From Candidatus Azobacteroides sp. (GTDB lineage: Bacteria > Bacteroidota > Bacteroidia > Bacteroidales > WRGA01), in assembly GCA_021201815.1 (NCBI GenBank), contig JAJQEC010000090.1:116503-180502 (forward strand): a stretch of DNA of 64,000 bases, given 5' to 3'. The notes beneath the pieces are model-generated. The model saw nothing but the letters and a program-made list of their open reading frames with translations, did not search any database and was not told the DNA's origin. Both the position numbers and the translations under genes were made by a program. Of this stretch, positions 9,991 to 20,111 are shown piece by piece (the stretch's first letter is position 1; the number at the start of each line of letters is the position of its first letter).

Positions 9991-10035
9991 AAAAAACGGG
10001 TGCGAACGAGAATGCTTCCGCCGTACCCGTTTTTA
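9991..10035 (+). terminator. Rho-independent terminator after the first PUL operon
   Basis: An outer stem pairs AAAAACGGGT with ACCCGTTTTT around a 20-nt partly paired loop, with a T-run in the right arm. It lies 43 bases after the stop of the second beta-helix gene. The rest of the 253-base gap to GH31 has no gene. Confidence 0.75.
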
Positions 10036-10201
10036 CTTAACAAAAGAAATATTCATAGGATAATCAACAGAAAGTGAAACGAACTTCACATCTTCTCAAT
10101 ATGAAATAAAGCATGAGAACAGAGTTCCCTCCACAAGATGATGTTATTTTTTCTCATGCGGCATTCCATACGACCTTAATTTAAAAATTAAAAAATAACG
10201 T

Positions 10202-12622
10202 ATGAAAAAAACATTTATTTATTCCATACTCCTTTTGTTTTTATGTATTGCTGGTGTACAGGCGCAGGCAAAAACAGGGAATCTATTAACATTGGAAGAT
10301 TCAGGAAACGAAATAAAGATTTTCAATAGCCGGTTGTCAGCATTAGTGATCAATAAATCAAGCTGGAAATTGCAATTGTATGGTCCGGACAAAAAAATAC
10401 GTACCTCGGATGTTGTTGCACCATCTTTTAAAATAAACAAGGCCTGGGTTTCCGTAGAAAGGATTATTCAGGCAGAAAAGCGGAAAGATGATTCAATAAA
10501 ATTGGATATCATCCTTTCAAATGGAGAAAAAGGAAATGTGATGATCACTGCGGCAGGAGAGTCCGGTTTCAAATTGCTGATAGAATACGGCAATCCGGGA
10601 GTTGTGGCAATAAAAGGTGTTTTTTCGTTGAGTGATATAGAAGAAATCTATGGTTTTGGAGAAATGTGGAACGGGCATGTAGCTCAACGGGGACGTTCGT
10701 TCGATTTATGGGATAAATCGGGAACGCCGGATGAATGTGCCTATATGCCGTATTTTGTTTCAACAAACAATTATGGGTTCTTTTTGAATTATGGAGGGAG
10801 AGTCAGTTTCGATGTAGGGCAAACCAATGCTTCCAAATTAGTGTTTGAAGCTCCGGTTGCTACATATGAATTTACGCTTCTGACCGGAAGCAGCGTGGCA
10901 AATACCGTGCAGAATTTTTCCCGTATAACCGGTATGCCTGCCCGTCCGCCCCGCTGGGCATACGAGCCCTGGTTCTGGCTGATGAGTGATCCCGACCAGC
11001 CGGCAGCGGATATAAACACATTGACAGGGGAACATTCGCTTCAGATGGTACAACGATTGAAAGAACTCAATTATCCTGTTGGCGTAACCTGGTTCGAACC
11101 CCCATGGCAGGATGCCCGTACATCTTTTATTCCCAACAGGGAATTCAGTCCTGATATCAAAAAACTGATACAGGAAATAGAAAAGCTCGGAGTAAAATCG
11201 CTGGCGTGGTCGGTTCCCTATACGACAAATGAGGCTTCTAACTGGAAAGAGGCTGTTGAAAAAGGCTACCTGGTTCGTAAGCCGGAAGGGAAACAAATGG
11301 ATGAGAATTTTATAATAACCTCCACAGGCGAACTGGAAGGGAATTTTTATACTGCTATCGACTATTTCAACCCTGAAGCAGCAGCGTGGTGGCAAAAGCA
11401 GATTGAACATTCGGTAGAGTTAGGGTTAAAAGGGTATAAGGCAGATGCAGGGCAGGATATTCCCGAAGATGCCATTTTGCATGGAGGTCTGCTTGGAAAA
11501 GATATTCACAATTCGTATGCATTAGAATATAATAAAGTATATTACAATGCGCTGAAAAATAAATTGGGAGATGATTTCTTACTTATACCCCGTGCGGCAT
11601 GGATAGGATCGGCTCCCTATCTGAATTTCAAATGGCCGGGAGATTTGACCACTGACTATGCGAATAACGGATTGCCGTCATCGGTCTATTCTTCTCTAAG
11701 TCTGGCGTTGAGCGGAATCCCTTTTGTATCGACTGATATCGGGGGATTTGAAAACAGACCGGCACCCGAAGAAGTATGGATACGGTGGGCACAATTCGGC
11801 GCATTCCTGCCGGGTATGCAAACGTTGAATATGCCGTGGTGGTATTCGGAAAAAGCACAGGATCATTTCCGTTATCTATGCTGGTTGCATAACGATCTGA
11901 TCCCATTCTGGGAAAGCCTCGGCTTCGAAGCCCAACAGTCGGCTACTCCTATCATCAGACCTCTGGTGTGGGATTATCAGTCCGATATGAAATGCTGGCG
12001 CGTTGATGATCAGTTTACCGTAGCCAATGCTTTTCTTGTGGCCCCGGTTATAAATGCGAATCTGAACAGGGATATTTATCTCCCCGAAGGCAAATGGTTC
12101 GATTTTTGGGATGAAGATATTATTATAACCGGTCCCCGGAAAATGCGCTGGTCAAAAGACAGAAGCGAGGGAATCTACAAATTTCCTCTTTATATACGCG
12201 AAGGTTCTATTATCCCGATGGAAATATCAAACAATATATCAGGTTTCGGGACCGAGTGGTCAAAGGGGTACACAACGTTGGCCATCTGGCCTGCATCCGA
12301 TAAAGAAAGCGGATTTAAATTACAGGATGAGAAAGAAGTGGTATGGATAAAAGTGAATAACCCTGTAAAAAACAAGATTAACATTACATGGGATAAAACC
12401 GGAAAGAAATACCTCTTACGAGTGCATCTGACAGAAAATCAACTCCCTGAGACGGTGGCGTGGAATACTAAAACGAACCTGCCAAACAAATACAATAGCA
12501 TCGATTCCTTTAGAAAAGATGATAAAGAAGGCTGGTATTTTGATACTGCTACCAAAAACCTGTGGATAAGAACATTGAAAAATGAATATGGAGGAACACT
12601 GGCAATTACTTTAAAACAATGA
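10202..12622 (+). CDS. glycoside hydrolase family 31 (alpha-xylosidase/alpha-glucosidase type)
   Basis: An 806-residue secreted enzyme with signal peptide MKKTFIYSILLLFLCIAGVQAQA. It has the GH31 N-terminal beta-sandwich (about 30-230), a TIM barrel (about 240-600) and C-terminal beta-domains. The nucleophile is Asp415 in GYKADAGQ, a less common version of the KxDxxE motif, and the acid/base is Asp481 in WPGDLTTDYA. The barrel also has the characteristic GIPFVSTDIGGFENRP block. GH31 members act on alpha-linked xylose, glucose or galactose; in plant cell-wall loci alpha-xylosidase on xyloglucan side chains is common, but the altered nucleophile motif leaves specificity open. The stop overlaps the GH3 start (ATGA at 12619), showing tight translational coupling. 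Confidence 0.9.
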   Translation: MKKTFIYSILLLFLCIAGVQAQAKTGNLLTLEDSGNEIKIFNSRLSALVINKSSWKLQLYGPDKKIRTSDVVAPSFKINKAWVSVERIIQAEKRKDDSIKLDIILSNGEKGNVMITAAGESGFKLLIEYGNPGVVAIKGVFSLSDIEEIYGFGEMWNGHVAQRGRSFDLWDKSGTPDECAYMPYFVSTNNYGFFLNYGGRVSFDVGQTNASKLVFEAPVATYEFTLLTGSSVANTVQNFSRITGMPARPPRWAYEPWFWLMSDPDQPAADINTLTGEHSLQMVQRLKELNYPVGVTWFEPPWQDARTSFIPNREFSPDIKKLIQEIEKLGVKSLAWSVPYTTNEASNWKEAVEKGYLVRKPEGKQMDENFIITSTGELEGNFYTAIDYFNPEAAAWWQKQIEHSVELGLKGYKADAGQDIPEDAILHGGLLGKDIHNSYALEYNKVYYNALKNKLGDDFLLIPRAAWIGSAPYLNFKWPGDLTTDYANNGLPSSVYSSLSLALSGIPFVSTDIGGFENRPAPEEVWIRWAQFGAFLPGMQTLNMPWWYSEKAQDHFRYLCWLHNDLIPFWESLGFEAQQSATPIIRPLVWDYQSDMKCWRVDDQFTVANAFLVAPVINANLNRDIYLPEGKWFDFWDEDIIITGPRKMRWSKDRSEGIYKFPLYIREGSIIPMEISNNISGFGTEWSKGYTTLAIWPASDKESGFKLQDEKEVVWIKVNNPVKNKINITWDKTGKKYLLRVHLTENQLPETVAWNTKTNLPNKYNSIDSFRKDDKEGWYFDTATKNLWIRTLKNEYGGTLAITLKQ

Positions 12623-14838
12623 TGAAAACCATGAAACGAAACTTAATTTTATTTTTTATTGTTGTATTTGCTGTCATTCCGGCATATACTCAGAAGAGCA
12701 ATATTATATACAAGCAAAAAGATGCTCCGGTCGAAGAGAGGATTAAGGATTTATTATCCAGGATGACTTTGGAAGAAAAGATTTATCAGTTAAACCAGTA
12801 TACCATCGGGGAAAATACCAATGTAAACAATATCGGAGAAGTCACGAAGTCCATTCCGTCTAAAATAGGTTCGCTGATATATTTCAGCGCAGATCCGGTC
12901 CGGAGGAATACCATTCAGAAAAAAGCCATGGAAGAATCCCGGCTGGGAATCCCGATACTTTTTGGTTTTGATATAATTCACGGTTTTCGTGTCGTTTATC
13001 CCATTCCTTTGGCACAGGCTTGCTCATGGAATCCCGAACTGGTAAAGTCCGCAGCGGAATTTGCCGCTAAAGAATCCAAATTATCGGGTGTGGACTGGAC
13101 TTTTTCTCCCATGATAGATATCGGCCTTGATCCCCGCTGGGGGCGTGTTGCCGAAAGTTACGGGGAAGACCCGTATACCAATGCCGTATTTGGAGTTGCT
13201 ACGGTGGAAGGATACCAGGGTACTGATTTATCATCCCCTTATTCTGTTGCGGCTTGTTTGAAGCATTACGTTGCTTACGGTATGTCGGAGGGAGGAAGGG
13301 ATTACCGTGCTTCAAACGTTTCGCAGCAGTCCTTGTGGGAAACATACCTTCCACCTTATCAAGCATGTATAGAGGCAGGTGCGGCAACAGTAATGAGCTC
13401 TTTTAATGATATAAGCGGCATTCCGGCTACCGCCAATCATTATATGCTGACTGAAATCCTAAAACAAAAATGGCAATACGACGGTTTTGTTGTGTCCGAT
13501 TGGAATGCCGTTTCCCAGTTAATTCACCAGGGGGTTGCCAAAGACGGGAAAGAAGCTGCATTAAAGTCCATTATGGCAGGATTGGATATGGATATGAAAG
13601 ATAACATTTTCCTTGAAAACCTGGCAGACCTGATAGAAGAAAAAAAAGTGCCGGTGGAAAGGATTGATGACGCAGTTACACGTATATTGCGTGTCAAATT
13701 CCGCCTGGGACTGTTTGATAATCCCTATACTAACATAGTAGATGAAAAAGACCGCTATCTTAAAAACGAAGACATCCTGCTGGCACAAAAGCTCGCCGAA
13801 GAGTCGATGGTACTGCTAAAAAATAAAGAAAATACCCTTCCGCTTCCTTCTCCGGTAAAAGAAATAGCAGTGGTAGGACCCATGGCTAAAGACAAGTCAA
13901 ATATGTTGGGTTCCTGGTCTTACCATGGAAAAGAAGAAGAGGTGGAATCAATCTACGAAGGTCTTGAAAAAGAGTTCGGGAAAAATGTCCGGTTGAATTA
14001 TGCGAAAGGATGTGATTTCGATGGTACGGACGAATCGTTGTTTGCGGAGGCAGTTCATATTGCCCAACACTCGGAAGCGGTGATTATCTGCCTGGGTGAA
14101 TTGAAAACATGGAGTGGTGAAAATGCCTCCCGGTCAACTATATCGCTGCCTGTAATTCAGGAAAAGTTAGTTTCCGAATTGAAAAAAACAGGAAAACCGC
14201 TCATCCTTATTCTATCGAACGGTCGTCCGTTGGAGTTGGCCCGCCTGGAACCACTGGCGGATGCAATAGTAGAAATATGGCAGCCGGGAATAGCCGGAGG
14301 AACACCGTTGGCGGGCATTTTATCGGGAAGGATAAACCCGTCGGGAAGACTGGCCATCACTTTTCCTTATACCACAGGGCAGATTCCTATGTATTACAAC
14401 ATGCGCCCTTCCTCCCGTCCTTTCCGTGAAATGGGTAATTATCAGGACATCCCCAACGACCCTTTGTACTGGCTTGGATATGGGTTAAGCTATACCGATT
14501 ATGAATATGGAAAAGCAACCCTTTCCTCTGAAAAAATTTCAAAAGACCAGAAACTTAAAGTGGAAGTGGCGGTCACCAATACAGGGGATAGGAAAGGTTC
14601 GGAAACTGTTTTCTGGTATATTAACGACCCTGTTTCCACTATTTCAAGGCCGGTAAAAGAATTAAAGCATTTTGAGAAAAAAGAACTTAACCCCGGTGAA
14701 AAGAAAGTCTTTGTTTTTGAGATTGACCCACACAAAGATTTAAGTTATGTGGACAGCAATGGAGACCGTTTCCTGGAAGCCGGTGATTATTATGTGATGG
14801 TGAATGACCAGAAATTGAAATTCGAACTTACTGAATAA
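12619..14838 (+). CDS. glycoside hydrolase family 3 beta-glucosidase-type enzyme
   Basis: A 739-residue protein of the BglX type: signal peptide (best from Met at 12631, MKRNLILFFIVVFAVIPAYT), GH3 N-terminal barrel (about 35-370), C-terminal alpha/beta sandwich (about 390-610) and a fibronectin-III-like domain (about 640-735). The catalytic nucleophile is Asp294 in VVSDWNAV. Substrate-pocket patterns KHYVAYG and PRWGRVAESYGEDP are present. It would release terminal beta-linked glucose or xylose in the periplasm. It is coupled to GH31 by a 4-base overlap, so the two enzymes probably act in sequence on the same oligosaccharide, for example xyloglucan fragments, where alpha-xylose removal exposes beta-glucose. 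Confidence 0.93.
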   Translation: MMKTMKRNLILFFIVVFAVIPAYTQKSNIIYKQKDAPVEERIKDLLSRMTLEEKIYQLNQYTIGENTNVNNIGEVTKSIPSKIGSLIYFSADPVRRNTIQKKAMEESRLGIPILFGFDIIHGFRVVYPIPLAQACSWNPELVKSAAEFAAKESKLSGVDWTFSPMIDIGLDPRWGRVAESYGEDPYTNAVFGVATVEGYQGTDLSSPYSVAACLKHYVAYGMSEGGRDYRASNVSQQSLWETYLPPYQACIEAGAATVMSSFNDISGIPATANHYMLTEILKQKWQYDGFVVSDWNAVSQLIHQGVAKDGKEAALKSIMAGLDMDMKDNIFLENLADLIEEKKVPVERIDDAVTRILRVKFRLGLFDNPYTNIVDEKDRYLKNEDILLAQKLAEESMVLLKNKENTLPLPSPVKEIAVVGPMAKDKSNMLGSWSYHGKEEEVESIYEGLEKEFGKNVRLNYAKGCDFDGTDESLFAEAVHIAQHSEAVIICLGELKTWSGENASRSTISLPVIQEKLVSELKKTGKPLILILSNGRPLELARLEPLADAIVEIWQPGIAGGTPLAGILSGRINPSGRLAITFPYTTGQIPMYYNMRPSSRPFREMGNYQDIPNDPLYWLGYGLSYTDYEYGKATLSSEKISKDQKLKVEVAVTNTGDRKGSETVFWYINDPVSTISRPVKELKHFEKKELNPGEKKVFVFEIDPHKDLSYVDSNGDRFLEAGDYYVMVNDQKLKFELTE

Positions 14839-14862
14839 CGTAAATCATTCTTTCAAAAATAA

Positions 14863-16020
14863 ATGCTGATACAGATGAAAAAAATCACACCTATATTCCT
14901 CTTTTGTTTTCTGGCTTTCCTTGTTCCTGTTAACGCGGAAAACACCCCGGACGGCATACGTCCGCTTATGGATGGCTACATAGCGCAGAACGCGCTGCCC
15001 GGGGTGGTGTATATTATAGCTGACAAAGAGAAGATTCTTGAAATAGAATGTCTCGGATATCATGATATTGCCAACAAAAGGAGCATGGCTCCTGACGTTT
15101 TGTTCTGGATTGCATCGCAAAGTAAACCGGTTGCGGGAGTTGCCGTTATGATGCTTGTTGAAGAAGGAAAACTGGATTTGGATGAATCGGTAACCACGTA
15201 CCTGCCCGAACTGGATAAGGTCATGGTTAGCCGTATAAAAAAGGATAGTATCCAGGTATTGGAAAAACCAACGCGCCCCGTCACGTTACGTCATTTACTG
15301 TCGCACACAAGCGGAATGACATTTTTGGGAGGAGTACAGGCACAAACCGGTAAAATAGATATGCTGTCATTAAGCAATAGCGTATATGTTTCGGCAATCA
15401 CGCCGCTTTCTTTCGAGCCGGGCGAAGGGGAATTATATTCCAATCAGGGAATTAATCTTGCCGCCGCCATAGTAGAGCGGGTATCGGGCTTGAAATATGA
15501 AGCGTTTTTGCAAAAGAGGCTTTTCGACCCTTTGGAAATGAAAAGCGCCACATTCTTTCCCGACAAACGACAACTGTCAAAATTTGCTATCCCATACAGC
15601 ATGAAAAAGAATGGAATGGAGGAAATTCAAATACATCACCTGCAATATCCGTTGGACGACAGGGATAAAAGATACGCGGAAGCGGGAGGTGGAATCTTTT
15701 GTACTCCCGAAGACCTCCTGAAGTTTTATCAGATGATAGCTTCGGGCGGCTTTTATAAAGGAAAAAGATACTTAACCGCATACTCTGTGAAAGTGTTGGG
15801 CGAACAGCAGGAAATGGCGAACGGTAGGAAAGTCAACGGATTGGGATGGAATGCGAATGACCTGTTTATGGGACATGGAGGTGCTTACGGAACAAATACT
15901 AAAATCTACAAAAAAGAAGGATTAATCGTCATGTATTTTGTTATGGGTGATCTGCCTGAACAAAAAAAGATTTTCGGAGAATTTGAAAAGTTAGTCCGTG
16001 AAAAGTATAACATAAAATAA
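14863..16020 (+). CDS. serine hydrolase of the beta-lactamase/transpeptidase-like fold (family S12)
   Basis: A 385-residue secreted protein with signal peptide ITPIFLFCFLAFLVPVNA; Met at 14875 (MKKITP) is an equally good start. Class C beta-lactamase-type motifs are visible: SxxK as Ser85-Gln-Ser-Lys88, YSN starting at Tyr192, and HGG at His338 in place of KTG. Enzymes with this set include esterases, D-aminopeptidases and beta-lactamase-like proteins. It sits 24 bases after GH3 and before two acetylesterases, so deacylation of plant glycans or peptidoglycan-related hydrolysis is more likely than antibiotic resistance. The family is firm and the substrate is unknown. Confidence 0.85.
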   Translation: MLIQMKKITPIFLFCFLAFLVPVNAENTPDGIRPLMDGYIAQNALPGVVYIIADKEKILEIECLGYHDIANKRSMAPDVLFWIASQSKPVAGVAVMMLVEEGKLDLDESVTTYLPELDKVMVSRIKKDSIQVLEKPTRPVTLRHLLSHTSGMTFLGGVQAQTGKIDMLSLSNSVYVSAITPLSFEPGEGELYSNQGINLAAAIVERVSGLKYEAFLQKRLFDPLEMKSATFFPDKRQLSKFAIPYSMKKNGMEEIQIHHLQYPLDDRDKRYAEAGGGIFCTPEDLLKFYQMIASGGFYKGKRYLTAYSVKVLGEQQEMANGRKVNGLGWNANDLFMGHGGAYGTNTKIYKKEGLIVMYFVMGDLPEQKKIFGEFEKLVREKYNIK

Positions 16021-16104
16021 GGTCAATGAGTTACAGCGTTCGGATAAAAAACAGCTATTGGCAAATGAATTAACAACATATTATAAAATCTATCCATTAC
16101 TTAT

Positions 16105-18093
16105 ATGAAACCCCTGATATTACTTATTGCCTCTTTAACTTCTATCTGTGTGTATGCCCAAATTCCCGTAACGGGAGTACATTTTGATACCGGATCAGCC
16201 GTATTACCGGTAAAGAACACATTGCAGCTGGCACCTGTTATTACGCCAGCGGATGCGACCAATCAAAAGCTTACTTATACGTCAGATAAACCGGGCGTTG
16301 CCACCGTGAATTCTTCGGGATTAATCACCGGAGTTGCAGTCGGTGAAGCCACCATCACAGTAAAAACGGAAGACGGAGGATACGAAGCAGCCTTTACAAT
16401 CAACCTTTACACAGAAAACCTGACCCTATCCGGCATCATTTCGTCGGGTATGGTAGTGCAGCAAAATACTCATGCTAATTTCTGGGGGTGGGGACCTCCC
16501 AACGAACAGGTTTCTGTTACTGCCAGTTGGGGAGAAACCGCCGAAACCACTACCGACAACAAGGGAAGATGGGCTATTTCCCTTCAAACTCCCAACGCTG
16601 TAAAAGGGGACGACCAGACAAAACACACGCTGACCTTTACGGGTAAAGATGATAGCGTTACCTGTAATGATATATTTATCGGAGATGTGTACCTCTGTGC
16701 AGGGCAATCGAATATGGCGTATGTGATGAAACCTACAAATACAACCGACGGAGTACCGGACTACGAATCAGAAAAAATAGCAGCCAATTATCCGAATATC
16801 AGGTTTAACACAAGGTCGGCGTACAACCTCAGCTATGTTCCTTGTGACAATAATTCCAGCGTATGGTATCCCTGCATTCCTTCGACAATAGGCAATAGTT
16901 CTGCTGTCGCTTATTATTTTGCAAAGGAGTTATATAATAATCCGGAGATAAATATTCCTATAGGATTAATAATCACGGCTATTGGCGGAGCTTCCTGCCA
17001 ATCGTTCATAAGCCGCGAGGGAATGCTTGCCGACCCGGAAGTTAAAAGGATGGTGCTCGATCCGTTCGACCGGAAGCCTGACTTAGAGGTTGCCACTGCT
17101 TCTACCATATTATTCAACGGAGTAATAGCACCCATTGTTCCTTTTTCATTGAAAGGGTTTCTCTGGTACCAGGGAGAGGCAAACAATAGGGTTGCGACGT
17201 ATTCAAACATATATGCGAAACTGAATACAGCTTTAATAAATGATTGGAGAAGGCTATGGGGAAAGGACGATCTGCCATTCCTATACGTTCAGTTACCTGC
17301 GTATAACGGTTTCACGGCCGGGTTCAGGGATCAGCAAACCGAACTTCTTACGTTGCCGGATACAGGAATGGCTGTAACATTGGATCTGGCAGATGAAGAC
17401 AAAACAAATATTCATCCCCGGAATAAGAAAGACGTCGGGATACGTTTAGCCAGGATAGCCGAAGCCAGAATATATGGTCAGGACATCACATACGCAGGAC
17501 CGGTTTTAAAGTCTATGACCATTGAAGGCAGTAAAATCCGCATCTCTTTCCATCCGGCAAGTGTAGGTTCGGGATTAGCAAGCCGGGATGGCCTGCCTCT
17601 TACTGATTTCCGGATAATAGGAAGCGATAATGGGTTTTATCCGGCGGATGCCGAAATCGATGGCGATGATGTGCTGGTTTCATCCGTACGGGTAACATCG
17701 CCTGCAAATGTTGCATTTGCTTATGAGAATGCTCCTGTTCCTAATTTGATGAATAAGGAAGGGTTAACTGCTTGTCCGTTCAGGACAGATACGTGGAATT
17801 ATAATGTAATCATTGAACCCGTATCTACCGGTATGGTCCGGATGAAAAAAACGGACAATATACATGTCTTTCCAATACCGGCAAAAGAGGTGCTTAATAT
17901 AGTATTCCCCGAACCCATGGATAATGTCTGGCTGGAAGTGTTCGACGTATCGGGTAAATTATTTTATAAAGCAAATCCGGGCAGCCATATTGTACAGGAA
18001 CAGGTGAATGTAAGCAGGCTGCCTGAAGGCGTATACATTCTTAAAATTCATTCCCGGAATACAAGTATTTCAAAAAAACTGATTATCCAATAG
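16105..18093 (+). CDS. T9SS-exported sialate O-acetylesterase-family esterase with Big2 domain
   Basis: A 662-residue multidomain protein: signal peptide (MKPLILLIASLTSICVYA), bacterial Ig-like Big2 domain (about 22-108, ending GVAVGEATITVKTEDGGY), SGNH/SASA esterase (about 110-560) and T9SS sorting domain (about 585-662, IHVFPIPAKEVLNIV ... KLIIQ). The nucleophile is Ser202 in CAGQSNM and the catalytic His is His437 in NIHPRNKKDVG. The residue two before this His, usually Asp in D-I-H-P, is Asn here. SASA-family enzymes remove O-acetyl groups from sialic acids or plant polysaccharides such as xylan and pectin. The next gene is a second member of the family without a sorting tail. Confidence 0.87.
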   Translation: MKPLILLIASLTSICVYAQIPVTGVHFDTGSAVLPVKNTLQLAPVITPADATNQKLTYTSDKPGVATVNSSGLITGVAVGEATITVKTEDGGYEAAFTINLYTENLTLSGIISSGMVVQQNTHANFWGWGPPNEQVSVTASWGETAETTTDNKGRWAISLQTPNAVKGDDQTKHTLTFTGKDDSVTCNDIFIGDVYLCAGQSNMAYVMKPTNTTDGVPDYESEKIAANYPNIRFNTRSAYNLSYVPCDNNSSVWYPCIPSTIGNSSAVAYYFAKELYNNPEINIPIGLIITAIGGASCQSFISREGMLADPEVKRMVLDPFDRKPDLEVATASTILFNGVIAPIVPFSLKGFLWYQGEANNRVATYSNIYAKLNTALINDWRRLWGKDDLPFLYVQLPAYNGFTAGFRDQQTELLTLPDTGMAVTLDLADEDKTNIHPRNKKDVGIRLARIAEARIYGQDITYAGPVLKSMTIEGSKIRISFHPASVGSGLASRDGLPLTDFRIIGSDNGFYPADAEIDGDDVLVSSVRVTSPANVAFAYENAPVPNLMNKEGLTACPFRTDTWNYNVIIEPVSTGMVRMKKTDNIHVFPIPAKEVLNIVFPEPMDNVWLEVFDVSGKLFYKANPGSHIVQEQVNVSRLPEGVYILKIHSRNTSISKKLIIQ

Positions 18094-18102
18094 AAAGTAT
18101 CC

Positions 18103-20070
18103 ATGATTAAAATGATGAATAATTTAAACGTTTCCTTTCTTATCCTGCTTTTTTCTGTTATGGCAGGATACAATTGCCGGGTCCGGGCAGATGTAAAAAC
18201 GGCACGAATCTTCGGCTCGGATATGGTCATGCAGGAAGGCATTGAAAATCCGGTGTGGGGTTGGGCAGAAAAAAAGGAAACCATTACTGTTTCTCTGGCA
18301 GGAAAAACCGTAAAAACGAAAGCAGACAGTGACGGAAAGTGGATGGTAAAATTACCTTCGATGGATTACGGTGGGCCCTATTCCATGACAATAAAAGGGA
18401 AAAAAGATATCATTGAGTTTACAAACGTAATGGTCGGAGAAGTATGGTTTTGTTCCGGCCAGTCGAATATGGAATTTCCTGTAAACCGTGTTATTAATGC
18501 AAATGAAGAGATGGCAAATGCTGATTATCCGGATATCAGGCTGTTTACTGTTCCCAAAAAAATTGCTCAGTATCCGTTGAGTGATTTGCAGAAAGGTGAA
18601 TGGACAGTCTGTTCTCCACAGACCATACCAAATTTTTCAGCAGTCGGTTATTTTTTCGGCAGGGAAATTCAGCAGGAAATGAATGTTGCCGTAGGTCTGA
18701 TACACTCCTCCTGGGGAGGAACGAATGCCGAAGCATGGACAAGTCCGGCAACCATTGAAAAGAATGCGGACCTGAGCGGAAAACTGGAGGAATTGCAAAA
18801 AATAGATTTTGCCAATTATGGAAAAACTGAAAAAGAAAAGATAAAAAAGAAACTGGGAGCATTTCCTACCGGATACGATGGATTGAAGAGAGGGTATAAC
18901 CAATGGAATTTCGACGACTCGGCATGGAAAACGGTATATGCTCCCCGGTTCTGGGAAGAACAGGGGTACGAAAATATGGACGGGGTTGCCTGGTATAGGA
19001 AAGCATTTGAACTGACGGAAGAACAGGCTTCCCAAGAATTAACCCTGTACCTGGCAAAAATCGATGACAAAGACATTTGTTGGGTGAATGGTGTGGAAGT
19101 GGGCACTACCACTATGAGAAGTCTGGACAGGATTTATAAAGTGCCTCCGACAGCACTCAGGGCAGGTAAAAACATAATAGCAATCAGAATAACGGATGAA
19201 AGAGATAATGGTGGGATATATGGAAATCCCGAAGATGTATTCGCAAAATCAGGAAAGTCGAAAATCAATTTATCCGGTGAGTGGAAAATCAAATTTACAC
19301 AAGTAAAAGGACCCCTGTTTGAAATTCGTCCGAATGATTATCCTACGCAGCTGTTCAATGCAATGGTACATCCGGTTTTGCCTTATGGCATCAAAGGTAT
19401 CATATGGTATCAGGGGGAAGCAAACGTTCCCAGGGCAAAACAGTACCGGGAGGTATTTTCGAATATGATTATTGACTGGAGGAACCATTGGGGAAAAGAT
19501 GATTTACCTTTCTTATGGGTACAATTGGCCAACTATTTGAAACCTGCCGAACAACCCAGGGAAAGCGATTGGGCCGAACTGCGCGAAGCTCAGGCTATGG
19601 CGTTAAAGTTACCCTATACGGGAATGGCTTCTGCCATAGATATAGGCGAAGCAGAGGATATTCATCCCGGGAACAAACAGGACGTAGGAAAACGTCTGGC
19701 TCTGAACGCCTTGAAAATCGCTTATAATCACGATGTTGTTTGTTCAGGCCCTACCTATAAAAGCATGCGGATAGAAGGGCAAAAAGTATACATCTCCTTC
19801 GATAATATTCCTAACGGATGGAAAGTAAATAATAAATACGGATATGTAAATGGATTTTCTGTTGCCGGGGACGATAAAAAGTTCTATTGGGCAAAAGCTG
19901 AGGTACTATCCGACAATACCATTGTTTTATATTCCGGGAAAGTGCTTCATCCGGTCGCGGTAAGATATGCCTGGTCCAATAATCCGGGAGACCTTAACCT
20001 ATATAATAAAGAAAATCTCCCTGCAAATCCGTTCAGAACAGATAGCTGGGAAAATAATCCGAAAAAGTAA
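18103..20070 (+). CDS. sialate O-acetylesterase-family carbohydrate esterase
   Basis: A 655-residue protein starting 10 bases after the previous stop, with signal segment NNLNVSFLILLFSVMAGYNC; the Cys may make it a lipoprotein. Ser121 in CSGQSNMEFPV is the nucleophile, and Asp519/His521 in EDIHPGNKQDVGKRLA complete the SGNH set. An insert at about residues 260-395 looks like a galactose-binding jelly roll (FDDSAWKTVYAPRFW ... LYLAKIDDKDICWVNG), as in typical Bacteroidota SASA esterases. It has no T9SS tail, so it should act in the periplasm while its neighbour acts outside. Together they could deacetylate the glycan before and after import. Confidence 0.9.
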   Translation: MIKMMNNLNVSFLILLFSVMAGYNCRVRADVKTARIFGSDMVMQEGIENPVWGWAEKKETITVSLAGKTVKTKADSDGKWMVKLPSMDYGGPYSMTIKGKKDIIEFTNVMVGEVWFCSGQSNMEFPVNRVINANEEMANADYPDIRLFTVPKKIAQYPLSDLQKGEWTVCSPQTIPNFSAVGYFFGREIQQEMNVAVGLIHSSWGGTNAEAWTSPATIEKNADLSGKLEELQKIDFANYGKTEKEKIKKKLGAFPTGYDGLKRGYNQWNFDDSAWKTVYAPRFWEEQGYENMDGVAWYRKAFELTEEQASQELTLYLAKIDDKDICWVNGVEVGTTTMRSLDRIYKVPPTALRAGKNIIAIRITDERDNGGIYGNPEDVFAKSGKSKINLSGEWKIKFTQVKGPLFEIRPNDYPTQLFNAMVHPVLPYGIKGIIWYQGEANVPRAKQYREVFSNMIIDWRNHWGKDDLPFLWVQLANYLKPAEQPRESDWAELREAQAMALKLPYTGMASAIDIGEAEDIHPGNKQDVGKRLALNALKIAYNHDVVCSGPTYKSMRIEGQKVYISFDNIPNGWKVNNKYGYVNGFSVAGDDKKFYWAKAEVLSDNTIVLYSGKVLHPVAVRYAWSNNPGDLNLYNKENLPANPFRTDSWENNPKK

Positions 20071-20111
20071 TCGCCTGCTGAAGAATTCTTACACCCTATA
20101 ATGAATACGGC

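Noticed and set aside
14863..16020. Antibiotic-resistance beta-lactamase
   Set aside because: Motifs fit the broad S12 fold, but the HGG in place of KTG and the glycan-locus setting favour an esterase or peptidase.
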